Origin: Cadophora sp. MPI-SDFR-AT-0126
Lineage: Eukaryota; Ascomycota; Leotiomycetes; Helotiales; Ploettnerulaceae
Length of the DNA stretch: 64,000 nucleotides
Reading direction: 5' to 3'
Assembly (NCBI GenBank): GCA_020747065.1
Contig: JAGMVK010000027.1
Span: 372,001 to 436,000, forward strand
Shown here: positions 13,235 through 24,464 of the stretch, piece by piece
How positions within the stretch are numbered: position 1 is the stretch's first letter
Layout of the letters: the number at the start of each line of letters is the position of its first letter
The notes under the pieces: model-generated
Seen by the model: only the letters and a program-made list of their open reading frames with translations
What the model was told of the DNA's origin: nothing
Database searches by the model: none
Program-made: the position numbers and the translations under genes

Positions 13235-15058
13235 CTTAAGAGTTTATTATAAAAGAAAGTATTTCTCGCTCTTTGAGATTCGAATTTAATTAGTTCTCTT
13301 TTAAAGTTATAAGTATCCGCTTTGAAACTTCTTTAAAGTAATATAATTTATACGTTTATTAATTAGTATTAGTTTTACTTTGATCTATAAATATAATTAT
13401 AAATAGCATAACTAATAAGGGAACATTAGTTATATAAATTTATTTTATAATATTAATTATACACTTAAAATTAAAAAGTGGAGAAGAAGTCGTAAAGTAT
13501 ATATTTCTCTTAAGCGAAGTAAGTTAGTCCTAATACTGTAAAACGGGAAGAAGAGCCGTTGATTATACCTTGAGCACTAAGAATAAGTTAGTATTCAAAG
13601 CGACTAAGTTAGCTATAAAAAGGCTTTAATAGTTTTATTAAATTTAGAGAATTAATGACCTTTTCCCACTACTCAAAATATTGTTTAGACGTTAATAATA
13701 CGGCAAGTCGGGTCGTTACTTTCTAAAGATCAAGTCGTATATAATAACATTTCTTTAATTTCTAAGGGATTCCGCTTGTTATTTTAATTGGCTAAAAGCT
13801 ATTAATAATAATTCTTTAGCTTAAGTTATTATATAGTAACTAGGCTAATAATAACAAAAGGGGATTAAAATATAATAATTACTAATATACTAAAGTAGCT
13901 ATAATATAATAAAATAACTAAAGAGATAATAAAGGATTGCTAACAATACTTAAATTAATATAAAAGCTAATTACTAAGAAGAAAAGATTACATTTTCCTT
14001 TCACTATTATAATATAAGCAATTGCTTGCGAAATTAGCGCTAAAAGCACGGATTATTACAATTATGCCTTATGCTTGTTATAGTATTAATATGCGTGGCT
14101 TGAGGTTCTAAGAATATAAGGTTAAAGCCAGTCCTATATGACTAATACGTGACTTTTATATTAACAATTATTAAAAAGAATAAAAAGTTCGTTAGTAATA
14201 TATAATTAATATTATGCTCTATGAGTAGAGAGAAAATTAACTTCTTCAAATACAAGATCCAAATGTTAATAGTTATTATATCTCATGGCCTATTTCAGGT
14301 GTGATAACATCCAGAAAGTGGTCGTAATGCGAACTTTATTCACAGCCTCATATCAACGCCAAAGATTAAAAGTTAAGGTTTTATCTCATTTCAACCCCCA
14401 ATTCTTATATACAGTTCTAGAGAATCCCAAATTAGAAGACAAAGCATCACAGTTTCATTTCGTGAACCGCAAGTTGTCGGACATAAGTCTCATCGTCACT
14501 GGAAGAGTACGGACTAAAACCCACATCCACCAAAATCTAAAAGTAGACCAGATTCTAGGGATTTGAAAGTCCAATCAACGACACAGTAGGAATGTTATCG
14601 TAATCCCAGGACTTTTAGCTTCCGCCCTTTCTGTTGGCGGGCGGGTTGCGGAGTTTTTCGGTCCCGGAACACAACTTTTTCGAGCATCGGATTTTTCAGT
14701 GGCACCTGCGGACAAGATATTCCGTGATAGAGCGATTCTAAACTGAGATTTCTTTCGATTACTATCTCATTGGCTAACTTTGAAGACGGAAATTATAGTC
14801 ACGGTCCTCCGGCTGCTCTAAAGCGCGCACGTTATGCTGGGCTGCATGTACCACGGACGTCGGCCAAGTTCTTCAAGTAGAAATCAACGTTTATCTTTGG
14901 AATTGGCACGTTTGATGACCGACACACCGGTGTAAACAAGTACTTGAAGAGAGATAAATCTCTGTGTGAAAGGAGAGATCGTGACAAGGTCTTCTTTTAA
15001 CATAAGATCAGCATTGACTAGCAATACCTCGTTGAGATAGCCCAATTGTCATACGACC
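13235..15058. other. AT-rich relic sequence, then P450 upstream region
   Basis: AT-rich RIP-like sequence continues to about 14280, then composition returns to normal. The 93-codon frame at 14285-14566 has no recognisable content. Around 14635-14700 there are three CGG triplets close together in a GC-rich patch, about 400 bases upstream of the P450 start, which could be a Zn2Cys6 binding region; this is only a suggestion. Confidence 0.45.
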
Positions 15059-17088
15059 ATGGCAGTTATTTTGATTAACAGCTATACTGTAGCTTCCTGT
15101 TTCCTGGTCGTCGCTGTCATCACACTAGTCGCTAAGTTAAGCCAAACCAACAGACCTAAAGGCACTCGAGACTTCCCTGGACCCATAGGTAAGTGTTGAT
15201 CCTCGAAAGTCTTCAACACTCTGGCAAACATGCCAAAATCTAATTAGTAAGCTAATCAATCAAGGCTTGCCGTGGATTGGTCGCGTACATGACGTTCCTA
15301 TAAGGCATCAATGGTTCAAGTTCAAAGAATGGGCCGATGTCTACGGTTCAATTTACCAGACGAAAATGCTGGGGAAGAATCATGTTTGGATATCAAGCGA
15401 GAAGATCGCAACTGAACTCCTATCCAAGCGCGGACTCATCTATTCAGATCGCCCAGCCATCCCCAATATCGACGGGTCGAAAACTAGAGGCGAATATCTA
15501 CCTCTCCTTGGCTATAATGGTTTGTGTTCCTCTTGCGTTTTTGCTCATTTCCCTATCGAGGATTTCTTGCGCTGACAGAATGGCACTGGTGTATTAGATG
15601 CATGGAAACGTCAGAGAAAATACGGCCATCACATCATGGCTCAAGGCTACGAGGCTAACTATCATGACTACCCCATGATCGAAGCAAAATTCCTCTTGTA
15701 CAGACTCCTCCACGAGCCCACCAAATACTCTTTCTTCCTAGACCAGTTCACTGGTCGTGTCATCTCCCGTCTTGCCTGGGGCAGACCAGAACCAGCCGCA
15801 GATCTCAAGAAAAATGCATTCGCGCTGCTCCATGGCATTTCTCCGGCTGGCCCACCGTCCAACGTCTTCCCAGCCTTGATGCTCCTCCCAGAATTTCTAG
15901 CCCCGTGGAAGAAGGAAGAGCGCGTTCGACATAAATGGGAAGAAGGGTTCTATTGCGGCCTCCAGAATGATGTGAAGCTCGCCATGGCCGAGAAGCGAGC
16001 CCGTCCATCCTGGACACGGACCTATTTCGAACAAAAGGAATTCTTTGGCTTTGACGAGCATGAAGCGGCCTATGCAGTGGGGATGATGGCACTCGCTGGT
16101 GTTCAAACGGTCGGGAGCCCGCTCAATACGTTCATACTCGCCATGGTACTCCATCCGGAATGGCAGGCAAAGATGAGGAATGAGATTGATGAGGTGTGTG
16201 GCGATCGCATGCCGACAATGTCTGACCAACCGAACATGCCCATTCTACGAGCTATCTTGAAAGAGGTTCTTCGTTGGAGACCTCCTGTCCCAACAGGTAT
16301 GTCATCTCGTCTTACTCTAAGCTACGCTGGTAAGTTAATTGATAGATAGGTATTCCTCACGAGTCGCAGAAAGATGATGTCTGGGAAGGCCATTTCATTC
16401 CTAAAGGCAGTTATATTCATCCCGTTGAATGGTATGACTCCCATCTCCCGCCTCTCCCCCAAGACTAAAATTCCCAACCTAGGGCCATGTCCCGTGATGT
16501 CGAGATGTATCCGCAACCCGACAGCTTCAATCCAGATCGCTGGTTGAACCCCAAATATCCAACCTACAAAGAGCCATTGTCCCAGTACCCCACAATCCTA
16601 GGACACACGCAATTTGGTTTTGGCCGCCGTGTCTGTCAGGGGCAGGACATCGTGAATACAGAGATGACTCATGCCTGTGGTGGCATCATCTGGGCTTTCA
16701 CCCTCGGTAGAAGTTATGACGCCCATGGCAAGATGATTCCTATCCCGGCGTACGATTACTCTACACTGCTTATCACGAGGCCTTTGCAATTTTCGTTTGA
16801 CCTGAAGCCGAGGTCAGATGAGCGCATGAAACAGATTATTAGGAATTGGGAGGAGGCCGATGGTTTGGATACTCAGGGCCAGCCTAGCTACGTAAGTAGA
16901 GTTTCTTCGTCTTCGTTGTCATAACCCCCCCCCCCCCCCCCCCCCCCCCCCTCTCCCTCCCCTCAAATCTTGAAATGAGGATGAACCTGGTTCGTCGGGA
17001 AGATGAAGGGAATGTCTGGGCTGATCACCGTATTTTACAGGATCCGTCTTTCAGGGGAGAGTTCGAAGGGAAGAATGTTTACTATTGA
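15059..17088 (+). CDS. Cytochrome P450 monooxygenase
   Basis: Six exons: 15059-15188, 15265-15519, 15598-16296, 16350-16431, 16483-16891 and 17041-17088, giving 540 aa. An N-terminal membrane anchor (about residues 10-28) is followed by a proline hinge (DFPGP). The I-helix oxygen-binding segment AGVQT is at 285-289, the K-helix ExxR pair is Glu351/Arg354, the PDRW block follows, and the haem loop FGFGRRVCQGQ has the axial Cys at 440. All diagnostic P450 elements are present and the length is normal, so it should be an active ER-bound monooxygenase using a P450 reductase. The substrate cannot be told. Intron 5 contains a 27-base C homopolymer. The gene lies beside AT-rich relic DNA and converges on the NmrA-like gene. 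Confidence 0.92.
16925..16951. repeat. Poly-C tract of 27 bases in P450 intron 5
   Basis: An uninterrupted run of 27 C, followed by a CT-rich stretch, inside the last intron of the P450 gene. It lies upstream of the acceptor and could serve as an oversized pyrimidine tract. Homopolymers of this length are prone to slippage and to assembly error, so the true length may differ. Confidence 0.9.
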
Positions 17089-17849
17089 TCTGCCGTGGGA
17101 TGAAAGGGGGAGTTGTGCTTAGGTGTTGCTATTTCCGCCTCAATTTTGAAAATGGTATGGATTGGACGCGACGATTTGGGTAGACGGCTTCGTGAAGCTT
17201 ATGGCAGGATGGACAGTTCTCAAATGAACGATGATGCTATAAAGCTTTACATGTCGATATTTGTCGAAATGAAGGGAGTGATAATTAGTATAGGTAGATC
17301 TCGTACAAATTGTTAGTATCTTGCATCTGAGTACTAGACGGATGTGCTACCTTTTGAATCTGCTCGCTTTGAATATACCTGCTTCTAATTGTGGTTGAGT
17401 ATTAAAACTTGCGTAGCAATGAAATGATGATGCTGCTTCGAACTTAGTAACCAAATTTCCGCTTTATGAGTTATCAAATGTGATGACATCGAGATAGATC
17501 AAATCAATAGGCTTTGTTGCTTGAACATTCGGTAAGCAGGATCTCCGAGTGCTCGGGGATTTCCATAGAACGCCCGCAGTTACAGTAGCATCGATGTTGG
17601 TCCTGAGACCACACTACACTACAATGGCAAGCCCGTAGCGTATGTCTCGGAACTTGATGTGAGAGAATTCCTCCGTACAAACCATCACGACCGAAGGTGT
17701 AAGCATGTCAAAGATGCTTAGAAATTCGCCCAGACACGAAATTGAAAGGATATGAATCAAATGTACAAATTTAGGTTGCGGAAACATTCTAGATCAGGTA
17801 TTCGGTCAATTCAATGTTATGAACTACTGAAGCTGTGTAAATCCCCCAG
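17089..17849. other. Convergent intergenic region
   Basis: Space between the 3' ends of the P450 and the NmrA-like gene. No conserved frame was seen; the 67-codon plus frame at 17113-17316 has no recognisable content. Confidence 0.5.
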
Positions 17850-18857
17850 CTACCCCTCAACAAAGCCGCTAGACTGCTTCAACCAAGCCGCAAAATCCTT
17901 CAACTCCGGGTACCCTCTCCTCAAAGCCTGAATATCCGCAGCATACCCCTCCTCCTCAAACCACTTTATCATTCTTCCCAGATCAGGTACAGCCCACCTA
18001 GCAAAGCTCCCCAAGGCCTGGAACGTAACCGGAAGGCTACTTCCCATCTGTGCCTGGAAGATTGCTTGAGCTTCATCGAACGTCAAGCTATCGCCAGCCA
18101 GACTCATTGTAGAGTTATGATACTGTGCCGGATTGAGCAGAGCCAGAGCTGCATAGTGGCCGAGATCTTCCGTCGCTATGAATTGCAGTTTGGTATGCTT
18201 GGGCATCCTGCAAGATCTCAGTCAGGTCATATAGAACTCGAAAGGGGGCGCTATCAGTGAGAATTACGTAGACCAAACAGCCGCAAACATCTTCCCCGAA
18301 AAATCATTCGATAAGTTCTCAAATAGAGCTGCGGGACGGATAATCGTGTAGGTCATATCAGTGCCTGCGGTATGTGTTTCTAAATATTTCTCGATGCTGT
18401 GCTTCGAGGCGAAGTGGAGGATTGGGGTGGGAGTATCCGAGGATCTTGAGCCGCCGCGGTCGACGGATGCGTACCTGTATCCATGTGTTAGAAAAAGGGG
18501 GTATTGTAGAAGGGTTGGGAAAAGGAGAAGAACGGACACGAAATGCTTTACACCGTTTTTCAGCGCGCAATCAATCATATTTTTCCCTTGCTGCTCTTCA
18601 TTACGCCCTACGGGCAATACGCAGAAGACACCCGTCACAGGGCCGGCTTTTCTGAAAATGGCCGCCGCGTAGTCGAGAGTGCCTTGGATAACCTCCACAT
18701 TGTGCAGTGCGGCAAGAGATTGTGCGCTCGCTGAATTGGGCGATCGAGCTACGGCGATAATAGTGGTTTCTTGCTGAAACGCCAGAAGGGCAAGGATGGT
18801 GGCTCGTCCTTGCTTGCCTGTGCCACCAGTGACGAGTATTCTCTCCGGGGTCGCCAT
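17850..18857 (-). CDS. NmrA-like NAD(P)-binding protein
   Basis: Three exons: complement of 18538-18857, 18268-18474 and 17850-18207, 294 aa. The N-terminal Rossmann signature GGTGKQG is at residues 11-17 after a beta strand ILVT. Joining exons 1 and 2 gives the block KHFVYASVDRGG, followed by the KHSIEKYL segment and TIIRPAALFEN, as expected for the NmrA/HSCARG group of atypical short-chain dehydrogenases (PF05368). Members either sense the NADPH/NADP state or act as reductases such as isoflavone-reductase relatives. The start is the ATG directly before the strand; an upstream extension would need a non-ATG start. The first donor is GTCCGT. Neighbouring oxidative genes suggest a metabolic reductase, but a regulatory role is equally possible. 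Confidence 0.88.
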
Positions 18858-20269
18858 GAAGCTCGATCTGGGGAAGAATTTGGACAAAGGGGGAGCAAAT
18901 TTAAGCCAGAGAGACTGTTTAATGACCTTGCGCGTGTAGGAGCGGTCAAGAATTGCAAAGCATGGTACAGAGTAGAATAGAATGGTAAGGGAGGACTACT
19001 CGCCGTTGGCCTCAGCTGGCTGCTTGCTTGCTTGCTTCTAGGCCTTGTACAGAGAGAGAGCTTTCCGAAACACGTGCGTGCTCCGTAACAAGAGTTCCGG
19101 ATCGCTGCAACCTACCGACTCCAGTTGCGGCCTGAAAGTACAATACTTTCGGTCCTCGAGTGTATCAGTGGTGGCAAGCCTTCTAGAGACGTCTATCAAA
19201 AAGGATAAATTGTCCGTCCAATAAGATTTCTGAATACATGCGTAAATAGCTACCTATTTAAGCCAAGTTTCTTGGGAATAAAATTGACTTTGACCCTATT
19301 TTTTCACAACCGACACCCCCGATAATCACATGCGTAGGTATGCTATCATCATTTAGACTATCAGCACTAATGCTGTGCCGTGTAACGGAGTGGGGCTCTG
19401 AAACCGGAAATACTGAAGGTAGATATCTTGTCAGACTTAAGCTTACGGAGGCCCGGCTTATTATCCGATGCTTACACAAAACAATACGAAGCTTCAGCTT
19501 ACAAGTGCATTCGGACGTTGCAAGGGAGGGCCCCACAGCATCGCTTCCACTTGCTTTGCTTTGCTTTGCATGTACGGAGATGGATAATTCCTTTCGTTTC
19601 TTCGAATGGTACGGGGTTTCGGTGTCGGTATCGGTATTGGTATTGGTATCCCTTTCTCCTCCCAAGGCCCAAGGTAAATATTTTCTTACACCCCCTTCAC
19701 GGTCTATCGCCACCTCGCTTACTCCCGCAGATAGCCCCTTGACCATGGAGCGGACCGTCCGGTGAGACATTACCGAGCGCTAGCAGGGAAGCAAGGTAAG
19801 GGTTCTAAATGGTCTAAGAACGGGTCCCAGTTGAGCCTCATCCTCTGGCGAATAACAGCTTCTCGTTTATGCCCCTGCTAGCGCTGGGTAATTTCTCACC
19901 AGACGAAGGATAGATAACGTATAGGTAGGTAGATACGGTAGGTATTGATGATGATGCGCGCCCGAGGAATCTACCGTGATGGGAGCGGAGGACGGCGGCG
20001 GGGTGGAGAGATCAAATTCCAATGCCACTTCTTTATGTATAAAGTTCTTTATATGTACTTTTCTGTAAACTTTCTCCCAAAGCCTACCTACCTACTTCGC
20101 GCCGATCCCACCTCTCAAGATATAACCCTCACTCCTTATTCAAGATCTCACTAATACTTACGTACCGGCGGCCACCACTACTACTCGCATAGCTATCTTT
20201 TCCAAGACTTTTCTCAAGAGAAACTCTAGACAAACAGTCCCCTTCCCCTCCCTTCCCTTCCCTTTCACA
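18858..20269. other. Divergent promoter region with simple repeats
   Basis: About 1.4 kb between the NmrA-like gene and the Gfo/Idh/MocA gene. It contains GTAGGTAG-type and GCTTGCTTGCTT short repeats. The 60 bases before the start at 20270 are strongly CT-rich, as in many fungal leaders. Overlapping frames of 141 and 170 codons at 19258-19770 lie on opposite strands over a repeat and look like chance. Confidence 0.45.
19617..19651. repeat. Short tandem repeat of GGTATY hexamers
   Basis: About five imperfect copies of a 6-base unit (GGTGTC, GGTATC, GGTATT, GGTATT, GGTATC). It makes an artificial Val/Ser-rich or Tyr/Trp-rich translation in the overlapping frames, which is why those are not called as genes. 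Confidence 0.7.
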
Positions 20270-21585
20270 ATGTCGCCAATCCGCATCGGCCTCATAGGCC
20301 TATCCTCCACCCCCGGTGCCTGGACCAACATGGCTCACATCCCCTACCTCCGAACCAGCCCCTCCTACACTATTGTCGCCCTCTGCAACAGCAGCATTGC
20401 CGCGGGCGAATCAGCAATCAAGACACACTCCCTCCCGCCCTCGACTAAGACTTACGATTCGGCGGAAAAATTAGCAGAGGATCCCGATGTCGATATGGTA
20501 CTTTGCAGCGTGAATGTCGTGGATCACTTCAAGTTGATTAAACCAGCGTTGGAGCGAGGGAAGATTGCGTTTGTCGAGTGGCCGCTAGGGCGGGATTTAG
20601 CCGAGGTGGAATCCATGGTAGAGATGGGGAAGAAAGGGGGAGCGCAGACGATAGTGGGATTGCAGGGGAGGCAGAGCTTATTTGTGGGAAAGATTCGAGA
20701 GTTGGTCCAGACAGGAAGGGTGGGAAAGGTCCTGAGCTCGGGTGTGATGGCTGAGGTTGGTAGTGTCGGGAAGCAGGTGCCGTTGAAATACAGGTATTTT
20801 GTAGATAAGGAAGTTGGGGGGAATATGGCTTCGATATTCTTTGGTCATTGTGAGTTCTCTTTCTTGGTTGGGAATTATTTTCTGCGTCAGCTGTGGCTAG
20901 TGCCTGGTGTGTTGCATGTGAGAAGAAAGCTTGGAGATCATTTTTTTGGACGAATACTTACCTTTCTGATAGTCAGCGATATCTTCACCGATGTTCTCGG
21001 CGAATTCAAGGACTTCAACGCTCTACTGAGCACTCAGCACCCGCTCGTCGACGTAGTGGCTGGTCCACCAGGGGGTCCGCAGAAGACAGTGGAGACGGAT
21101 GTCAAGAAAGACACCCCCGACAACATCATGGTGCATGGCACTTTAGTCTCGGGAGCTGTAGCCTCAATCTCCGTAAGAACCTACCTACCTTACTTCCCTA
21201 ATTCACACGAATTACTCATAGCTAATGTAACTAACTCCAGATGCGCGGCGGCAGATCATTCAAAGACACCCCCGCAATTGTCTGGAAGATCGAAGGTGAA
21301 AAGGGCCAAATCATCATCACAGCTCCCGCCATAGCGCTCTCATTCGGCCATGCAGGGGCCGAGATCAAAGTGTATGATCTAGCTAGCGATTCGGTGGAGG
21401 TTGTGGAGTTGCCGGAGGATGACAAGGCTGATTTGCCTTTCATGGCGCGGAACCCGGCGAGGGCGCTTGAGGCTTTTGCGAGGGGCGAGAAGGTTCCGGA
21501 CTTTGAGGATGCGTTGGTTAGACATCGGTTGCTTGATGCTTTGTATCGCAGCTCAGAGACAGGCGAGAAAGTTACTTACCTATAG
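20270..21585 (+). CDS. Gal80-type Gfo/Idh/MocA oxidoreductase
   Basis: Three exons, 20270-20849, 20973-21172 and 21241-21585, for 374 aa. The N-terminal NAD(P)-binding strand is IRIGLIGLSSTPGAW, and the family signature appears as EWPL at 103-106, the variant of the EKP motif typical of the Gal80-like branch. The C-terminal half is the alpha/beta substrate domain (PF22685/PF02894 type). Joining exons 1 and 2 gives GHFSDIFTDVLGEF. Intron 1 is 123 nt, longer than usual here. Family members are sugar or polyol dehydrogenases, or catalytically silent regulators as in yeast Gal80. Several such proteins occur in fungal metabolic clusters. Cytosolic or nuclear; the substrate is unknown. Confidence 0.9.
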
Positions 21586-21940
21586 ATGCGGATAATGATC
21601 ACTTACTTGATGGTTCCGGGACGACGACGGAGAGAAGTAAACAGTGTTTTTGGAATTAGATAGGGAATCATATACGCATTGGCTGAATATAATCCAAGCC
21701 TGGAGTGAAAATTATTGCTGAAATGAATCAGGGAGCAGGTTCAGCTAGCACGACAAGATATTGTGCCTACGTTATTTTCCTTCCTATCGAATAAGACACA
21801 TGATTATGTGGCTCAAGGAATAGTGGTAAGAATGGAAGCTTCAATCATTCATTCCCTGTCTATGTCTGGAAAGAAACCGAATTCTGAGATTGTTACAAGC
21901 GGCAATATCAACACTTATAGAAAGAGATAATCAATCCAGG
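21586..21940. other. Convergent intergenic region
   Basis: A 355-base gap between the 3' ends of the Gfo/Idh/MocA gene and the FAD monooxygenase. Nothing beyond 3' flanks is seen. Confidence 0.5.
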
Positions 21941-23277
21941 TCAACTTCCTGGCTCTCCAAAACTCCTCACCAAATTCTTGTATGTAAGACGAGCATTCTT
22001 CTCTGCCCTTTCAAACATTGCCTTCTCGTACTCCCATACTCCCTCCACCATTTCTCCTCGGTCCGCCCTATACTTGATAATTGCACGGGCCAATTCGAGA
22101 GCGTCTTCCATAGCCACATTGACTCCGACACCTGCAAATGGTGTCATTAGATGTGCTGCATCCCCTATCAAAGTGACACTGAAGGATCACTGTTAGCCTA
22201 ACCCTGACTAATCTTGAGGGCCCAAGCTGTCACTATTATCAGGAGAGAGAGAGAGAGAGAGACAGTGGAAGCCCTACCAAGCTTTTCTTTCCCACTTGAA
22301 GCCCACAGGTAGCATGTACAAGGTTCTTGCTCGAAGCTCATCTTCACTCGCCTTGACCATTTGTCCAAATATCTCAGCCCACCCCTCTGTCAAGTACCGG
22401 TCGACAACCTCGGTCCTTGCACGAGTAGCGTCCGTCCAATCAATCCCACTTTCTGATACCCAGTCCTCCGGGGCACTCAAATAGAATTGTATAGAGACAC
22501 TTCCATCCCCTAATCTTTGGCACCACACATTCTCTCTACCGTTATGAGCTACCATAGCTCCTTGACCGACTAGATCATCGATATCAGACGGTAAGAGGCT
22601 CGGAGATATAGAAGTCACAAATCCACTGACACCCGAGTACGTAGGACTTTGGGATGTGAGAAACGAACGGACGCGAGACCAGGCACCATCAGCACCAACT
22701 ACGAGATCGAATCCCTCCTCGAGTCTTCCCCCAGCGAACTGTAGATTATAAGATGTCCCGCTCGCTTCGACCCTCTCTAACCTCCGGCCCCAGCGAACCG
22801 TGTCAGGCTGGAGGGAATCGAGCAAGATCTCCCTGAGCTGGCAGCGGTCGATCTCAGGCTTCCTTGACTTGCTGGGCTTTGGGGCTTTCTTTTCCATACG
22901 CACTTTGCCACTTGCTGCATCAACAACGCGGAAAGCCTCGCCTTCTGGGCGCATCAGTGCAGCAAACTGGTCGTAGAGCCCAGCTTCAACCAGGGCCTTT
23001 TGGCCTGTACTGGCGTGGAGGTCCAAAGTGCCCCCCTGGGTTCGTGACGAACGACTTAAATCTTGTTCATAGACGGTACAGGAGATGCCATGGTGTTGAA
23101 GGAGGCGTGCAAGAGTCAGGCCGCCGGGACCGGCTAGCGAGCTGTTAGTGAACGGATTCTTCGCATAATTCGCGTAGCGCAGGGATGGGTGTGAGCCGAA
23201 CCACCTATGATGGCTATCACTGGAGTGAAGAGCTTTTTGTCCGCCGGCTTCGAGTCTGCGTTCGCGTTCGCGTTCAT
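21941..23277 (-). CDS. FAD-dependent monooxygenase (TetX/salicylate hydroxylase type)
   Basis: Three exons: complement of 23202-23277, 22278-23133 and 21941-22178, 389 aa. The FAD-binding motif GAGPGGL is at residues 25-31 and is formed only by the splice of exons 1 and 2, which fixes that junction even though the donor reads GTTCGG. The DG motif (VVGADGAW) is near residue 174, and the GD motif with the FAD ribityl contact (LIGDAAHLMTPFAGVGVN) starts at about 314 in exon 3. This is the full set for class A flavoprotein hydroxylases (PF01494). The start ATG precedes a short Asn/Ala stretch; frames further upstream are open but are not needed. Intron 2 carries a (GA)10 repeat. Divergent from the MFS gene, with which it may share control. 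Confidence 0.9.
22243..22262. repeat. (GA)10 microsatellite in an intron
   Basis: Ten GA dinucleotides inside intron 2 of the FAD monooxygenase (CT on the coding strand). Likely polymorphic in length. Confidence 0.9.
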
Positions 23278-23511
23278 CTTGAGGATATTCGGACACGGTC
23301 ATGTGAATGAGCCGCGGAGTGCAACTGCAGGGTGTGCTGAAGAAGCTTGAACTTCCTGTTAAGGGCGCGATATCGTAGGTATGTGGTGGAATCCTTTGTG
23401 CCATGCCACGACACACACACGAGATCTCGTCACAACAAAGAACAAGGGTGGAGTGAGCGCGATAAGGGGAATTGCTGGTCTGGCCCCCCGGTCCCTCCGG
23501 CCCCTGGTAAG

Positions 23512-23662
23512 CGCTTCCGCGTAGAGCCAAATGCGGAAGGTCGGAAACAAGCCGGGCTTATCAAAAAAATGAAAAATGAAAAATAAAAACAGGACTCTTG
23601 TGCAGCATCATGCAATGCATGCCTCGGAGGACCCTAAAAAACGCTTCCGCGTGGAGCTAATG
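23512..23662. promoter_or_regulatory. Imperfect direct repeat, candidate operator
   Basis: The string CGCTTCCGCGTAGAGCCAA at 23512 recurs as CGCTTCCGCGTGGAGCTAA at 23642, about 130 bases apart and between two divergent genes. Sixteen or more matching positions is more than expected in such a short span. It could bind a regulator shared by both genes, or be the trace of a small duplication. Confidence 0.35.
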
Positions 23663-23810
23663 GGGACACTTGCATATACCAAGGCGGAGGCAGCGAGTGG
23701 TCAACCGTATCTGTCCAGGTTCGTAGGTTCGCAGCGGGCGATTAATGTTGTTGTTGTCGTTGTTGCAGGAACTACGGATTCCGCGAAAGCTTGGGGCGCG
23801 GAGTGTCGAT

Positions 23811-23880
23811 GGTGCATGGTGCATGGTGCATGTGCTTGGTGCCTGGAGCATGGAGCATGGAGCACGGAGCATGGTGCACG
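23811..23880. repeat. Minisatellite of GCATGGT/GCATGGA heptamers
   Basis: About nine imperfect copies of a 7-base unit (GGTGCAT then GGAGCAT variants). It lies in the promoter region between the FAD monooxygenase and the MFS gene. No coding function. Confidence 0.8.
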
Positions 23881-24464
23881 GATGAAAATATGTTATGCTG
23901 TAGTTAGCGTTCTGTGGATACCTCCTTGTGGGCGAGGCGCCTTGCAGCAAGGTGTATACCAAAGTAGGTCTGGCTAATAGTGCAGATCGAGAGGAAGAAT
24001 TGTTCCCTCTGATATCTTCCCCTTTCCCTAATGCGAGCAGTGCAGTGCAGCACGCAGCCTGTGATCGGCATGTTTGAAAGTCCGATGTCCGTAAAGGCTG
24101 CCAAAAGTCGACAACCTGACCATGGCAGTTTTCTAATTAGTTAACAAACAACAAACACGGTCAAGTCAAGGTTTATTATGTGCTGATTAAGCACTGGTTA
24201 CTCGCTCGGGGATCTCACCTCCTCCCATCGAAATGATCAACCCTACAACACAATCTACATCATCGTCAGAGCCGTCAAGTCACCTAATATTCATTCCATC
24301 ACTTTGAATAGCGGAGTTGACAATCACAAGGCGCTCGACCGCCGACTCCGCCTTCACCCAACTCTCCCATCCCATCTCTCCTTCCGAAGGTCCTTTCCTC
24401 TCTTCTCTCGACGAGAGAGGTGACAAACCCTTAATCCCACCAAAATCTTCGATCAAAAACCATC

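Larger units (their letters stand above)
23278..24464. other. Divergent promoter region of FAD monooxygenase and MFS genes
   Basis: About 1.2 kb between two divergently read genes. It holds an imperfect direct repeat and a 7-base minisatellite, listed separately. Minus frames reading through here into the monooxygenase lack family content and are not included in that gene. Confidence 0.5.

Noticed and set aside
19258..19770. Two opposite frames of 141 and 170 codons
   Set aside because: Both depend on a GGTATY hexamer repeat that is stop-free in several frames; neither resembles a protein.
23278..23530. Upstream extension of the FAD monooxygenase frame
   Set aside because: It is in a different frame from the FAD-motif exon; the ATG at 23277 gives a protein starting shortly before the nucleotide-binding strand, as usual for the family.
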